Positions 17,080 through 24,936 of a stretch of DNA of 64,000 nt are shown one piece after another (position 1 is the first letter of the stretch; every line of letters begins with the position of its first letter). The notes under the pieces were generated by a model that had not been told where the DNA came from, searched no databases, and saw nothing but the letters and a program-made list of their open reading frames with translations. The translations under genes were made by a program, and so were the position numbers. Origin of the DNA: JBBATK01 sp044228285 (GTDB taxonomy: Bacteria; Bacteroidota; Ignavibacteria; Kapaibacteriales; NICIL-2); assembly GCA_044228285.1 (NCBI GenBank), contig JBGAVD010000003.1:62001-126000 (forward strand), read 5' to 3'.

Positions 17080-17616
17080 ATGAGCGCAACACAATGGACA
17101 CTTGATCTCAATCACTCAGAGATCAGCTTTAAAGTCAAGCACCTGATGATCGCAACAGTGACTGGCAAGTTTGAGAAATACGATATCAGTCTTGAGTCTG
17201 TGGCCGCAGACTTTAGCGACGCAAAGGTGAAGTTTTCGATTGACGCTGCTAGTATTAATACAGGTATCGAGGCACGTGACAATCACTTACGTAGCGACGA
17301 CTTCTTCAATGCGGAGAAGTTTCCTACGATTGGCTTTGAGTCGAGCGAGATGATCAAGACCGCTGATGATCGCTACATTCTCAGAGGCGAGCTACGCATT
17401 CGCGATGTCACTAAGGTCGTAGACTTCGATGTTGAATTAGGCGGTTCGATGATTGATCCTTATGGCAATCACAAAGTCGGTTTTGAGGTTAGCACCAAAG
17501 TGCGTCGCAAAGAATTCAATCTTCTTTGGGATGCACTCACCGAAAGCGGTGGAGTAGTAGTTAGCGACGAGGTACGGTTGAGCGCCAATATTCAGTTTCA
17601 GAAAAGCGCAGCCTAG
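17080..17616 (+). CDS. YceI-family protein, cytosolic form
   Basis: The protein is 178 residues from ATG 17080. A longer reading from 16942 would start inside the operator and is rejected. YceI proteins form a lipocalin-like beta barrel that binds polyisoprenoids or similar amphiphiles. The family pattern is clear: WTLDLNHSEISFKVKHLMIATVTGKFEKYD, split as WTLDLNHSEISFKV then HLMIATVTGKFEKYD. Then follow RDNHLRSDDFFNAEKFPTI, LRGELRIRDVTKVVDFDVE and GFEVSTKVRRKEFNLLW. No signal peptide is present, so this copy should stay in the cytosol. It is followed 96 bp later by an exported paralogue with the same SDDFFNAEKFP motif, an evident tandem duplication. Confidence 0.9.
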   Translation: MSATQWTLDLNHSEISFKVKHLMIATVTGKFEKYDISLESVAADFSDAKVKFSIDAASINTGIEARDNHLRSDDFFNAEKFPTIGFESSEMIKTADDRYILRGELRIRDVTKVVDFDVELGGSMIDPYGNHKVGFEVSTKVRRKEFNLLWDALTESGGVVVSDEVRLSANIQFQKSAA

Positions 17617-17712
17617 TACCACTCTAGAGCACGCAGCCGGAGGCAGCGCGCAAGCACACACGGATAAGCAGATCACTAATCATTTTTTTACTTATATCTC
17701 ATTGGAGTACAC

Positions 17713-18288
17713 ATGAAAAAAGTTCTTTTGGTTCTCGCACTGATCGTTGCATCAACAGCAGCTCGTGCACAAGGTTGGGGCATCGATGCAGTTCACTCAA
17801 ACGTGAAGTTCACCGTTGACCACATGGTAGTTTCTGAAGTAGACGGCTCCTTCAAGATTTTCGATGGCAAGTTGAATTTTACAAAGCCAGACATGAGTGA
17901 TGCTACGATTGAGTTCTCAATCGATGCAAACTCAATCAATACAGACAACGAAATGCGCGACAAGCACTTGAAGAGCGATGACTTCTTCAACGCAGAGAAG
18001 TTTCCAAAAATCACGTTCAAGAGCAAGAGCATGACCAAAGTTGGCGACAAGAACTACAAGCTGACAGGTTTCTTGACCATCCGTGAAGTAACCAAAGAAG
18101 TTACCTTCAACCTTAGCTATGGCGGCGAAGCAAAGAACCTCTACGGCAAGACCATTCGCGGTTTTAAGGCAGATTTGACCATCGATCGCTTTGATTACAA
18201 CCTCAAATGGAGCAAACTCGCTGAAATCGGCGCTGTTGTTGGCAAGGATGTCAAGATCCATTGCAACATTGAAATGGTAAAGAACTAA
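17713..18288 (+). CDS. YceI-family protein, exported form
   Basis: This 191-residue protein has a clean signal peptide (MKKVLLVLALIVASTAARA, cleavage near residue 20). The mature part is the YceI barrel: WGIDAVHSNVKFTVDHMVV, DKHLKSDDFFNAEKFPKI, LTGFLTIREVTKEVTF, FKADLTIDRFDYNLKW. It should act in the periplasm as a carrier or scavenger of lipid-like molecules; the ligand is not known. GGAG lies 7 bases before the ATG. It is in line with the cytosolic paralogue, and a strong terminator follows at 18309. The downstream marR gene may therefore be expressed partly by read-through or from its own promoter. Confidence 0.93.
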   Translation: MKKVLLVLALIVASTAARAQGWGIDAVHSNVKFTVDHMVVSEVDGSFKIFDGKLNFTKPDMSDATIEFSIDANSINTDNEMRDKHLKSDDFFNAEKFPKITFKSKSMTKVGDKNYKLTGFLTIREVTKEVTFNLSYGGEAKNLYGKTIRGFKADLTIDRFDYNLKWSKLAEIGAVVGKDVKIHCNIEMVKN

Positions 18289-18308
18289 GAAAAGAAAGAG
18301 TATTTAGG

Positions 18309-18347
18309 AGGACAAAGTCGTATTCATCGTACGACTTTGTCCTTTAA
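18309..18347 (+). terminator. Rho-independent terminator after the yceI pair
   Basis: AGGACAAAGTCGTA (18309-18322) pairs with TACGACTTTGTCCT (18330-18343), a 14-bp perfect stem with a 7-base loop, followed by TTAATTT. Confidence 0.85.
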
Positions 18348-18398
18348 TTTACGGGGTATCATCTCGGACGGTGGTTGAACACTATACCCCATCAAGCT

Positions 18399-18908
18399 AT
18401 GAAATTGGAAGAGCGCATAAAACAAACAAAGCCATTTCGCACACAAGGCGAGCGTTTGGTGGTGAACATTCTCTATACCAATAACTGGTTGTTGGAGCGG
18501 ATGAGAACCCACTTGGCTGACTTTGACATTACTCAGCAGCAATACAACGTGTTGCGCATCCTTCGTGGTCAACACCCAAACTTGATCAGCACATCGGATA
18601 TTCGCGATCGTATGATTGATCGTGCCCCAGATACCTCACGGATTGTAGATAGACTACTAGCCAAGGGCTTAGTCGAAAAGTCAACCTGCCCCAGCGACAA
18701 ACGTCGCGTTGATGTTCGCATTAGTTCAAAAGGCTTAGAACTTGTTGAGCGTATTGCTTCAGGTCTGTCTGGAATAGAAACACTTGGTGGGGCCTTGAGC
18801 GAGCAAGAGTGTGTATTGCTCAACACTTTGCTCGACAAGATGAAAGACGACGATGATGCGCTAAAAGCTTCGAACTCGAATGCAGCCGCCTCCGTGAGTT
18901 CTCACTAG
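18399..18908 (+). CDS. MarR-family transcriptional regulator
   Basis: The protein is 169 residues from ATG 18399; the TTG at 18375 is less likely. It shows the MarR winged helix: LADFDITQQQYNVLRILRG, SDIRDRMIDRAPDTSRIVD (recognition helix), RLLAKGLVEKS, and the wing CPSDKRRVDVRISSKG with the DxR pattern. These dimeric repressors bind short palindromes and often release DNA on oxidation or on binding phenolic or lipid-like ligands. Only one Cys is near the wing (STCPSDKR), and no OhrR-type N-terminal Cys is seen. A perfect palindrome over the yceI promoter 1.4 kb upstream is the obvious candidate target. The gene is convergent with pdxH. Confidence 0.9.
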   Translation: MKLEERIKQTKPFRTQGERLVVNILYTNNWLLERMRTHLADFDITQQQYNVLRILRGQHPNLISTSDIRDRMIDRAPDTSRIVDRLLAKGLVEKSTCPSDKRRVDVRISSKGLELVERIASGLSGIETLGGALSEQECVLLNTLLDKMKDDDDALKASNSNAAASVSSH

Positions 18909-18914
18909 TGAAGC

Positions 18915-19559
18915 TTAGGGCGACAAGCGCTCAATAATCCAAATACCATCCACTCGACGATAGCGAATCCTATCGTGAAGCCTACTCTCTCTTCCTTGCC
19001 AGAACTCAACATGCTGTGGTAGCACACGATAGCCACCCCAGAACGGAGGTAATGGCACATCTGTTGAATCAAACTTCTTCTCATAGTCCTGAACTCTTTG
19101 CTCCAGCACTGCACGTGATGACAGGACTGAGCTTTGACGGGAAGCCCAAGCTCCAATGCGCGAATCTCGCGGTCGCTCTTGAAAGTACTCAAGCGACTCC
19201 GCCTCAGAAACCTTTTCTATACTACCCTGAATACGCACTTGTCTGCCAAGTGCTTGCCAATAGAACAACAACTCAACCTGCGGATTTGCAGCAATATCTT
19301 GTCCTTTGTGACTTTCGTAGTTTGTAAAGAACACAAAGCCTCGATCGTCCATATTCCGCAATAACACTACTCGTGCCGATGGCTGGCCCGTTGGGCTAGC
19401 CGTTGCTAGCACCATAGCGTTTGCCTCGTTTATATCTACCTGAAGTGCTTCGTCAAACCACTGTTGAAACTGCAAGAATGGACTTGCAGCAACATCCGAC
19501 TCGTTGAAAGGTCTTGTGGCAAATGTTGTTTTTAGACTAAGAAGAGTATCCTGAATCAT
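18915..19559 (-). CDS. pdxH: Pyridoxamine 5'-phosphate oxidase
   Basis: PdxH oxidises pyridoxamine or pyridoxine 5'-phosphate to pyridoxal 5'-phosphate using FMN and oxygen, in the cytosol. From ATG 19559 the protein has 214 residues, the family's usual length; starts up to 19655 would add an unconserved tail. Family motifs are present: NAMVLATASPTGQPSARVVL, FFTNYESHKGQDIAANP (FMN phosphate binding), LLFYWQALGRQVRIQG, and the C-terminal signature FWQGRESRLHDRIRYRR followed by ERLSP at the very end. Its presence implies an aerobic or microaerobic lifestyle. It is divergent from a small membrane protein gene. Confidence 0.96.
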   Translation of the reverse strand: MIQDTLLSLKTTFATRPFNESDVAASPFLQFQQWFDEALQVDINEANAMVLATASPTGQPSARVVLLRNMDDRGFVFFTNYESHKGQDIAANPQVELLFYWQALGRQVRIQGSIEKVSEAESLEYFQERPRDSRIGAWASRQSSVLSSRAVLEQRVQDYEKKFDSTDVPLPPFWGGYRVLPQHVEFWQGRESRLHDRIRYRRVDGIWIIERLSP

Positions 19560-19649
19560 AAATACTTGTGGTTCATATGAGTGGCTATCAATACTCGCTG
19601 CCATCCAGGCTGTATATTCGCACTCTGAGTGGCACCTTCTATCTCCTGC

Positions 19650-19883
19650 ATGCAACCTCTACACGTTGAGTTAGCTATGGGCATTATCTGCCTCATAGTA
19701 GTTCCCTATCTGTACATCAGTTTCAAAAGAATGTGGTCGTTGTCTGACAACGAAGAACACTTTGCAGAACGTCGGCGCATTGGAAGACGTATTGCAATAT
19801 TACTGGGAATCCTCGCAACATTGGTTTTCCTTTTGCCTCTACTACTAAAATACTTTGGCGAAACACCAATCCTGGAGGAGTAG
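19650..19883 (+). CDS. Small two-span membrane protein
   Basis: The protein is 77 residues from ATG 19650; a GTG at 19629 is possible. It has two hydrophobic segments, GIICLIVVPYLYISF and IAILLGILATLVFLLPLLL. Between them is a charged loop (DNEEHFAERRRIGRR). No family is recognised. The positive-inside rule places the Arg-rich loop in the cytosol. The gene is divergent from pdxH, and the nearest downstream gene is on the other strand. Confidence 0.55.
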   Translation: MQPLHVELAMGIICLIVVPYLYISFKRMWSLSDNEEHFAERRRIGRRIAILLGILATLVFLLPLLLKYFGETPILEE

Positions 19884-20077
19884 CTGAGTACGCTTCTGTC
19901 TCACTACATATGAGCTATGAAGCCATTTTGTCTTCGCTATGTGTTCCGCACAAAACAATCAACAGTGGAGCTACATTCGTGACAATCGAGTCAATTTTGC
20001 TTCATGGCCTCTCATTGTACGCGATTGTTTTTGGTGCGATACAATGTTAGGTAGTGACCTCCAAGTGCTCCCAGAAC

Positions 20078-20959
20078 TCACCACGCATACAACAACCCAA
20101 AGCCATCGGCCCGCGGATACATTAGCAAAGAGTGTTTGTTGTCTTTCGAATCATTGCCTGCCGACTGTTGCAAGGATTGCACTAGCGAAGAAGAAGCAAT
20201 GCCAATGCCTGCGCCGAGCGCAACATCACTTAGCCAGTGTTTGTTGTAGTACATACGGGCGGAGGCAGTTGCCGTAGCAAGGGAGTACAGGCCAATGCTG
20301 AGATAGATATTATCGAAGCTCCTAGCAAAAGCAGAAGCAAGTGAGAAGGCAACCGTGCTATGTCCGGATGGTAAAGCATAGTGTCCTTCATCAAAAGAAA
20401 AGGGTTGAAAGCTCGTTGCTCCTGCCCCAACGTCTGGTCGTGCTCTGCCCACCACGACTTTTGTCAAAGTCGTGACCACCCCAGCAACAATCATTGTTTC
20501 TGCAGCAGATCGAGCCGCTAGTCGCATTGTAGGAGATTCGCTAATCCAACCGATGCCGTAAACGGCAACGCAAGTAGCAGCAGCTATTCCCGTCGTCCCA
20601 AAGCGATTTGGTAGATCGAAGAAAGTAGTATCAGAGGAGCTGCGACGTTGAATCCACTGATCCTGCACTCGCTCATCTAGTCCGCTATACATCAATGCCG
20701 TTTCTGCACCGGAAATAGCTAATACATGCACGCCAGCGTTGAACCAGTCATTGGAACTTGATTGCACAATCCGTTGATGGAGAAGGGAAAAGTCGCTCAC
20801 AACTGCTTTGGCATCTTGCCACAGCACGCAGCTTGAATCTGCTGCTGACGCTTGAAATGGGTGAAGAGCTATAAGACAAATGACTCCAAATACCCACAAT
20901 CTGAATCGAATTCGAAGATCTTTCCAAGGTCGTGTGCGAAAAACAGAAGTGGAATTCAT
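20078..20959 (-). CDS. PAP2-family phosphatase
   Basis: The protein is 293 residues from ATG 20959; a start at 21007 would collide with the ompA promoter region. A signal or anchor segment is near the N-terminus (LWVFGVICLIALHPFQASA). The C-terminal half carries the three PAP2 motifs: KVVVGRARP, ALPSGHSTVAF, and SARMYYNKHWLSDVALG (SR, His nucleophile and Asp). Several hydrophobic helices lie around them. PAP2 enzymes dephosphorylate undecaprenyl diphosphate or phosphatidic-acid-type lipids on the outer face of the inner membrane. Which lipid is used here cannot be told. The gene is divergent from the OmpA gene. Confidence 0.88.
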   Translation of the reverse strand: MNSTSVFRTRPWKDLRIRFRLWVFGVICLIALHPFQASAADSSCVLWQDAKAVVSDFSLLHQRIVQSSSNDWFNAGVHVLAISGAETALMYSGLDERVQDQWIQRRSSSDTTFFDLPNRFGTTGIAAATCVAVYGIGWISESPTMRLAARSAAETMIVAGVVTTLTKVVVGRARPDVGAGATSFQPFSFDEGHYALPSGHSTVAFSLASAFARSFDNIYLSIGLYSLATATASARMYYNKHWLSDVALGAGIGIASSSLVQSLQQSAGNDSKDNKHSLLMYPRADGFGLLYAW

Positions 20960-20982
20960 CAGCACAAAGAGGGAAGAAATGC

Positions 20983-20990
20983 TAATTTTG
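20983..20990 (+). promoter_or_regulatory. Candidate -7 box of the ompA-like gene
   Basis: TAATTTTG matches the Bacteroidota -7 consensus TAnnTTTG, 38 bp before the ATG. No convincing -33 box is seen at the right distance. Confidence 0.3.
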
Positions 20991-21028
20991 TAATCTATTA
21001 GAGACATGTAAAACTACACCATTCCCCC

Positions 21029-22216
21029 ATGAAACAATTAGCTCTTTTCTGTCTAGCAATTTGCTGTTGGACATTAAGTGTGCAAGCCGATGAATCCGAA
21101 GCTGTAAAGCGCATCGCGGTTGGTGTGCAAGCCGGTATCCTACGTCCAGCAAATGAATCAGGCTGGGAAGGACATCAAAAGTTGAGTCCAACATTTGGCG
21201 CCTTCTTTCTCTTCCGCAACGGTATTGCCGCAGGCTTGAGCCCTGAATTGAATTTCGGCTATGCAACGCATGAGTCGGACGACACCATCAGCTATTCTGC
21301 ATACTCAACAAATGTTATGACCGTGGATGTACGTTTACGTTGGTATCCACTGGCACAAGACGCAAACTTCTCACCATACCTTTCAGCTGGTGTTGGCTTG
21401 TTGATGCCGAGCAACAAGGTTCCTGCTGTGGTTGCAGACCCTGAATACAAGAAGGACAACGCAGCACTCTGCTTTCCATTAACAGGCGGCTTTACACATA
21501 ATGTAAGTGATAACCTCGCTCTGGATCTGAACCTTGGTTGGATGCTTAGCACGACGGATGATATCAATCCAAAGCACGATGATACCAAAGACGGCTTCTT
21601 CTCAGCAAAGCTTGGCTTGGCATATAGCTTCGGACCGATCGAAAAGGATAGCGATGATGACGGTCTTTCAGACAAAGAAGAAGCTCAACTCGGCACCAAT
21701 CCTAATAACCCAGATACCGACGGTGACGATCTCAAGGACGGTGAGGAAGTAAAGATTTACTTTACCGATCCGCTCAACGCTGATACCGATGACGGTGGTG
21801 TGAATGACGGCGTAGAGATTGCGCACAGGACCGATCCAAAAGATGTGACTGATGATATTTTCGCGATCGAGATTGGCGAGACTATTCAGATCCGCAATAT
21901 TGAGTTTGAAACCGGCAAAGCAGATATTTCTGCAAAGTCAGAAGCTATTCTCAACAAAGTTTTGGAAGCACTCAACAAGAATCCAAACATGCAGCTGGAA
22001 GTTTCAGGACACACCGACAATGTTGGTTCTCATGACTTCAACATGGAACTCTCCAACAACCGCGCGAAGTCTGTGAAGGACTGGTTAGTGAACAAGGGTG
22101 TTTCAACCTCTCGCTTGACGGCTCAAGGTTATGGTCCAGATAAACCAACAAAGACAAACGAGACACCAGAAGGTCGTCGCCGTAACCGTCGCGTTGAATT
22201 CCGTCGTACCATGTAA
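21029..22216 (+). CDS. OmpA-family outer-membrane protein with thrombospondin type 3-like repeats
   Basis: This 395-residue protein has four parts. A signal peptide occupies residues 1-20. A beta-barrel region follows (about 25-195; alternating aromatic strands, ending LGLAYSFGP). An acidic calcium-binding linker comes next (about 203-262: DSDDDGLSDKEE, PDTDGDDLKDGEE, NADTDDGGVNDG), in the thrombospondin type 3 style. The OmpA peptidoglycan-binding domain is last (about 283-395: NIEFETGKADI, VSGHTDNVGSHDFNMELS, NNRAKSVKDWL, GRRRNRRVEF). It should tie the outer membrane to the cell wall. Architecture and length are typical for abundant Bacteroidota OmpA proteins. A strong terminator follows. 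Confidence 0.93.
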   Translation: MKQLALFCLAICCWTLSVQADESEAVKRIAVGVQAGILRPANESGWEGHQKLSPTFGAFFLFRNGIAAGLSPELNFGYATHESDDTISYSAYSTNVMTVDVRLRWYPLAQDANFSPYLSAGVGLLMPSNKVPAVVADPEYKKDNAALCFPLTGGFTHNVSDNLALDLNLGWMLSTTDDINPKHDDTKDGFFSAKLGLAYSFGPIEKDSDDDGLSDKEEAQLGTNPNNPDTDGDDLKDGEEVKIYFTDPLNADTDDGGVNDGVEIAHRTDPKDVTDDIFAIEIGETIQIRNIEFETGKADISAKSEAILNKVLEALNKNPNMQLEVSGHTDNVGSHDFNMELSNNRAKSVKDWLVNKGVSTSRLTAQGYGPDKPTKTNETPEGRRRNRRVEFRRTM

Positions 22217-22252
22217 GATCAACACTCGCGATCGAGTGATGCAGTACAAAAC

Positions 22253-22282
22253 AAAAAAGCCGGCCTTGGGCCGGCTTTTTTG
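22253..22282 (+). terminator. Rho-independent terminator of the ompA-like gene
   Basis: GCCGGCC and GGCCGGC pair around a short loop. The stem is flanked by an A-run on the left and TTTTTT on the right, so it can work on both strands. Confidence 0.93.
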
Positions 22283-22348
22283 TTTTTAGCCTTCAATGTC
22301 ATCCGACTCGACTCTATCGGATTCCGGTTCAACGACTCACGGATGATT

Positions 22349-23446
22349 CTATAGTTCTACCATCTCGCGCGGAGAGGTTGTCAGCAGCACTGGATCCTGT
22401 CCAGTAACATGCACATCATCTTCCAAACGCATCCCAAACTTTCCTGGAATATAGATACCAGGTTCAATGGTGATCACGGCATTCTCTGGCACGAGTCCTT
22501 TGGAATTCATCGCGCTGATGCTTGGAGCTTCATGAACTTCAATACCTAAACCGTGACCGAGCGAATGCTTGAAATAGTCTCCAAAGCCTGCATCACTAAT
22601 TATTCGACGAGCAATGTTGTCTAGATCTGAAGCTTTCATCCCAGCACGTATAGCATCGATTGAACGACGGTGGGCATCACTCACAGCACGCCAGGCATTC
22701 TTCGCTTCTTGTGGAGCTTTGCCCAAGGAGAAGGTTCTGGTCATGTCTGAATTGAAGCCTTTGTAGATGCAGCCAAAATCTAAGGTAACCACATCCCCTT
22801 TTTTCAGTTTGCGCTCGCCTGCACGGCCATGGACAAATGCACCGTGCTCACCGCCAACTAGGATTATCCCAAACGCATCGCCCTCAGAGCCAAGCTTTCG
22901 TCCTTGATAGGAGATTTCTGCTGCAACTTCTATTTCTCGCATACCAGGCTTCACAAAGCCTAAGACATATTCATAGACTTGAGCTGCAATGTGAGCCGCC
23001 TGGCGAATGTAGCGTATCTCTTCGGGTGACTTTACAATTGTTGTCTCACGTGCTAATCCTGGTACGGCTTTAAGACTCACGCCTTTAAGCACTTTGCGCA
23101 TAGCGCTCAAGGTATCAACCGCTACAACATTCGATTCAAAGCCAACATTCTGTCCACCGCGGAGAATCTTCTTCTCAGCTATGTACTTCCACATATCTCT
23201 CTGAATATGCGTACTCAATTCTTCTATTGAAAACAGCTCGGTAGCGATCTGCTCCGTATAGCGATCGTCGGTGAAGAAGTGCACACTGCGCAGTGTGATA
23301 ATCAACAATGCGTTCGACCCACTGAAGTTTGTGAGGTAGCGAATGGTTGGAAGATGATGCACAATATATGCACTCAGGTTCTTCTTCTTCATCGCTGAGC
23401 GGATCTGCGCCAGACGTCGTTCGGTTGTACTGTGGTAGGATGCCAT
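22349..23446 (-). CDS. pepP: M24B metallopeptidase, Xaa-Pro aminopeptidase type
   Basis: This 365-residue cytosolic protein has a creatinase-like N-terminal domain (about 1-130) and a pita-bread catalytic domain (about 135-365). All five metal ligands are visible: VVTLDFGCIYKGFNSDMTRTF, read as LDFG (Asp) and NSDMTRT (Asp), then SLGHGLGIEVHE (His), VITIEPGIYIP (Glu) and GMRLEDDVHVT (Glu). Such enzymes remove an N-terminal residue preceding proline or split Xaa-Pro dipeptides. The symbol is by family; PepQ-like specificity cannot be ruled out. It lies 47 bp downstream of cutA on the same strand, a probable operon. Confidence 0.9.
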   Translation of the reverse strand: MASYHSTTERRLAQIRSAMKKKNLSAYIVHHLPTIRYLTNFSGSNALLIITLRSVHFFTDDRYTEQIATELFSIEELSTHIQRDMWKYIAEKKILRGGQNVGFESNVVAVDTLSAMRKVLKGVSLKAVPGLARETTIVKSPEEIRYIRQAAHIAAQVYEYVLGFVKPGMREIEVAAEISYQGRKLGSEGDAFGIILVGGEHGAFVHGRAGERKLKKGDVVTLDFGCIYKGFNSDMTRTFSLGKAPQEAKNAWRAVSDAHRRSIDAIRAGMKASDLDNIARRIISDAGFGDYFKHSLGHGLGIEVHEAPSISAMNSKGLVPENAVITIEPGIYIPGKFGMRLEDDVHVTGQDPVLLTTSPREMVEL

Positions 23447-23493
23447 ATTGTGTCGTGGGTATTAAAAGAAGAAATTACGCAATCGCGCAGAAC

Positions 23494-23826
23494 TCAGGAA
23501 GGGCTGAGTACAGAATTCATCCAAAGTCTGTAGGAATCAGACATTTGATCGATGCCCACAACAACAAACTCTGGCACCTCGTAGCTATGAAGTTCAAGCA
23601 GTCTCTGCTCAAGTGCCTGCAGTTTCGTCGCGCTGCTTTTTAATAGCATCATCACCTCCAGCTCTTGCTGCACTACACCCTGCCACGAATAGATCGAATG
23701 CACCGCCGGTAGGATGTTTACGCAGGCTACAAGACACTCTTCCACAAGGATACGTGCGATGCGCTGGGCTTCTTCTAACGACGACATTGTGCTAAAAACA
23801 AGTCGGTACTCAGCATTCTTCTCCAT
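23494..23826 (-). CDS. cutA: CutA1 divalent-ion tolerance protein
   Basis: This 110-residue protein has the normal CutA1 length and a small trimeric ferredoxin-like fold. Family features are YRLVFSTMSSLEEAQRIAR, LVEECLVACVNILP, SIYSWQGVVQQELEVMMLLK, and YEVPEFVVVGI with the final DSYRLWM. It has been linked to copper and other divalent-cation tolerance in E. coli, but the biochemical role is unsettled. It is cytosolic and upstream of the M24 peptidase. Confidence 0.93.
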   Translation of the reverse strand: MEKNAEYRLVFSTMSSLEEAQRIARILVEECLVACVNILPAVHSIYSWQGVVQQELEVMMLLKSSATKLQALEQRLLELHSYEVPEFVVVGIDQMSDSYRLWMNSVLSPS

Positions 23827-23987
23827 AGTTTCGCAACTCTTGGTGTATCATTCTTGACTTATAACGCCGCATGTGACCTTGCTTCAGTCTAGTTACATAG
23901 CTCGACTTGGTCAATGATCACTTAGTCTCTTTAATGCCACTCGGAGCGAACTGTGCCAAGGGTCCGAGCTTATAACTTTTCAACGCC

Positions 23988-24287
23988 ATGATTGAACTTG
24001 TCATTTTTTACGTCCATCTTGTAGCTGCAGCCTATGCCTTCACACAGCGTTGGCAACAGCGCGGTATGAAAGATGGCATACTCGCCGTCGCTCTCATGGC
24101 ATTAGTCTTCGTTATTGGCTGGTCGATGACTGCCCCTTTGGCAAACATCATTCTACCAAATAGCTGGCGCTCTCAGCTCTTCTCGAGCGACACTCTCAGC
24201 CTTATACTCTTGGCCATTGGCGAAGCTTTCTTCTTTAAGCTCTTCTTTTTGAAAAACGATGAAGAGCAAGCTGCTGAAACAGTGTAA
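23988..24287 (+). CDS. Small three-span membrane protein, unknown
   Basis: This 99-residue protein has three hydrophobic stretches: LVIFYVHLVAAAYAFT, ILAVALMALVFVIGWSMT and LSLILLAIGEAFFFKLFFL. It ends in an acidic tail. No domain is recognised. The start ATG 23988 gives the natural N-terminus, and there is no Shine-Dalgarno. It is divergent from cutA and convergent with dut. Confidence 0.6.
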   Translation: MIELVIFYVHLVAAAYAFTQRWQQRGMKDGILAVALMALVFVIGWSMTAPLANIILPNSWRSQLFSSDTLSLILLAIGEAFFFKLFFLKNDEEQAAETV

Positions 24288-24391
24288 AACGAGCCCTTCA
24301 TCATACTGATTAGACCATTGCCAGCTACTCCTATCTGCCCAAGAAGAGAATCGGTGCCGCGCTAGCTCTAGCTAGCACACGGAGAACTCTC

Positions 24392-24859
24392 TCACGCACT
24401 CTGCTTCAATCCCGTACTCCCGAAGCCGCCTTCTCCCCTAGCCGTTTCATCCAGCGAATCTACCGCATCCCATTGCACGGTCTCGTACGAAGCAATCACG
24501 AGTTGCGCTATTCTGTCTCCACGTTGAATCGTAAAACTCTCTGCTCCAAAATTGGCAAGGATGACTTTGATCTCTCCACGATAATCGCTGTCGATCGTGC
24601 CTGGTGCATTCAAGCAAAAGACTCCATGCTTTGCTGCCAAGCCGCTGCGTGAGCGTACTTGACATTCATATCCACTTGGCAGTGCAATGGCCAAGCCCGT
24701 AGGCACCATGACATGCGATCCAGGAGCTATCTGCAAGCTTTGAGAAATCGCAGCATGAACATCCATTCCAGCGCTACCTGTTGTCGCATAGGCTGGGAAT
24801 GGTAAATCTGAAAACTCGGTTGAAGTACGTTGAATACGAATGCTCAAAGTTTGATTCAT
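24392..24859 (-). CDS. dut: dUTP diphosphatase
   Basis: This trimeric dUTPase hydrolyses dUTP to dUMP and diphosphate, keeping uracil out of DNA and feeding dTMP synthesis. From ATG 24859 the protein has 155 residues, a normal length; the frame is open further up to 24961 but that part is unconserved. All five motifs are present: GSAGMDVHA (I), VRSRSGLAAKHGV (II), GTIDSDYRGEIKVIL (III, catalytic Asp), QRGDRIAQLVI (IV), and GEGGFGSTG (V, the nucleotide-clamping tail). It lies 77 bp after a CDF transporter gene on the same strand. A GAA-loop hairpin is in the gap (24895-24907). Confidence 0.96.
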   Translation of the reverse strand: MNQTLSIRIQRTSTEFSDLPFPAYATTGSAGMDVHAAISQSLQIAPGSHVMVPTGLAIALPSGYECQVRSRSGLAAKHGVFCLNAPGTIDSDYRGEIKVILANFGAESFTIQRGDRIAQLVIASYETVQWDAVDSLDETARGEGGFGSTGLKQSA

Positions 24860-24894
24860 GATAGTAAGGTAGTGAGGAGTTGCCGAGGCGCCAG

Positions 24895-24907
24895 CGTGCG
24901 AAGCACG
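24895..24907. repeat. GAA-triloop hairpin between CDF and dut genes
   Basis: CGTGC and GCACG flank a GAA loop, a 5-bp perfect stem in a 77-bp gap. It contains the GCGAAGC core. No T-run follows. Confidence 0.6.
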
Positions 24908-24936
24908 ATGGCGACGAGCATGATGAAAAAACACTT

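Noticed and set aside
18261..18272. TTGCAACATTGA half of the MarR palindrome inside the second yceI gene
   Set aside because: It is only a half-site within conserved coding sequence, so chance is likely.
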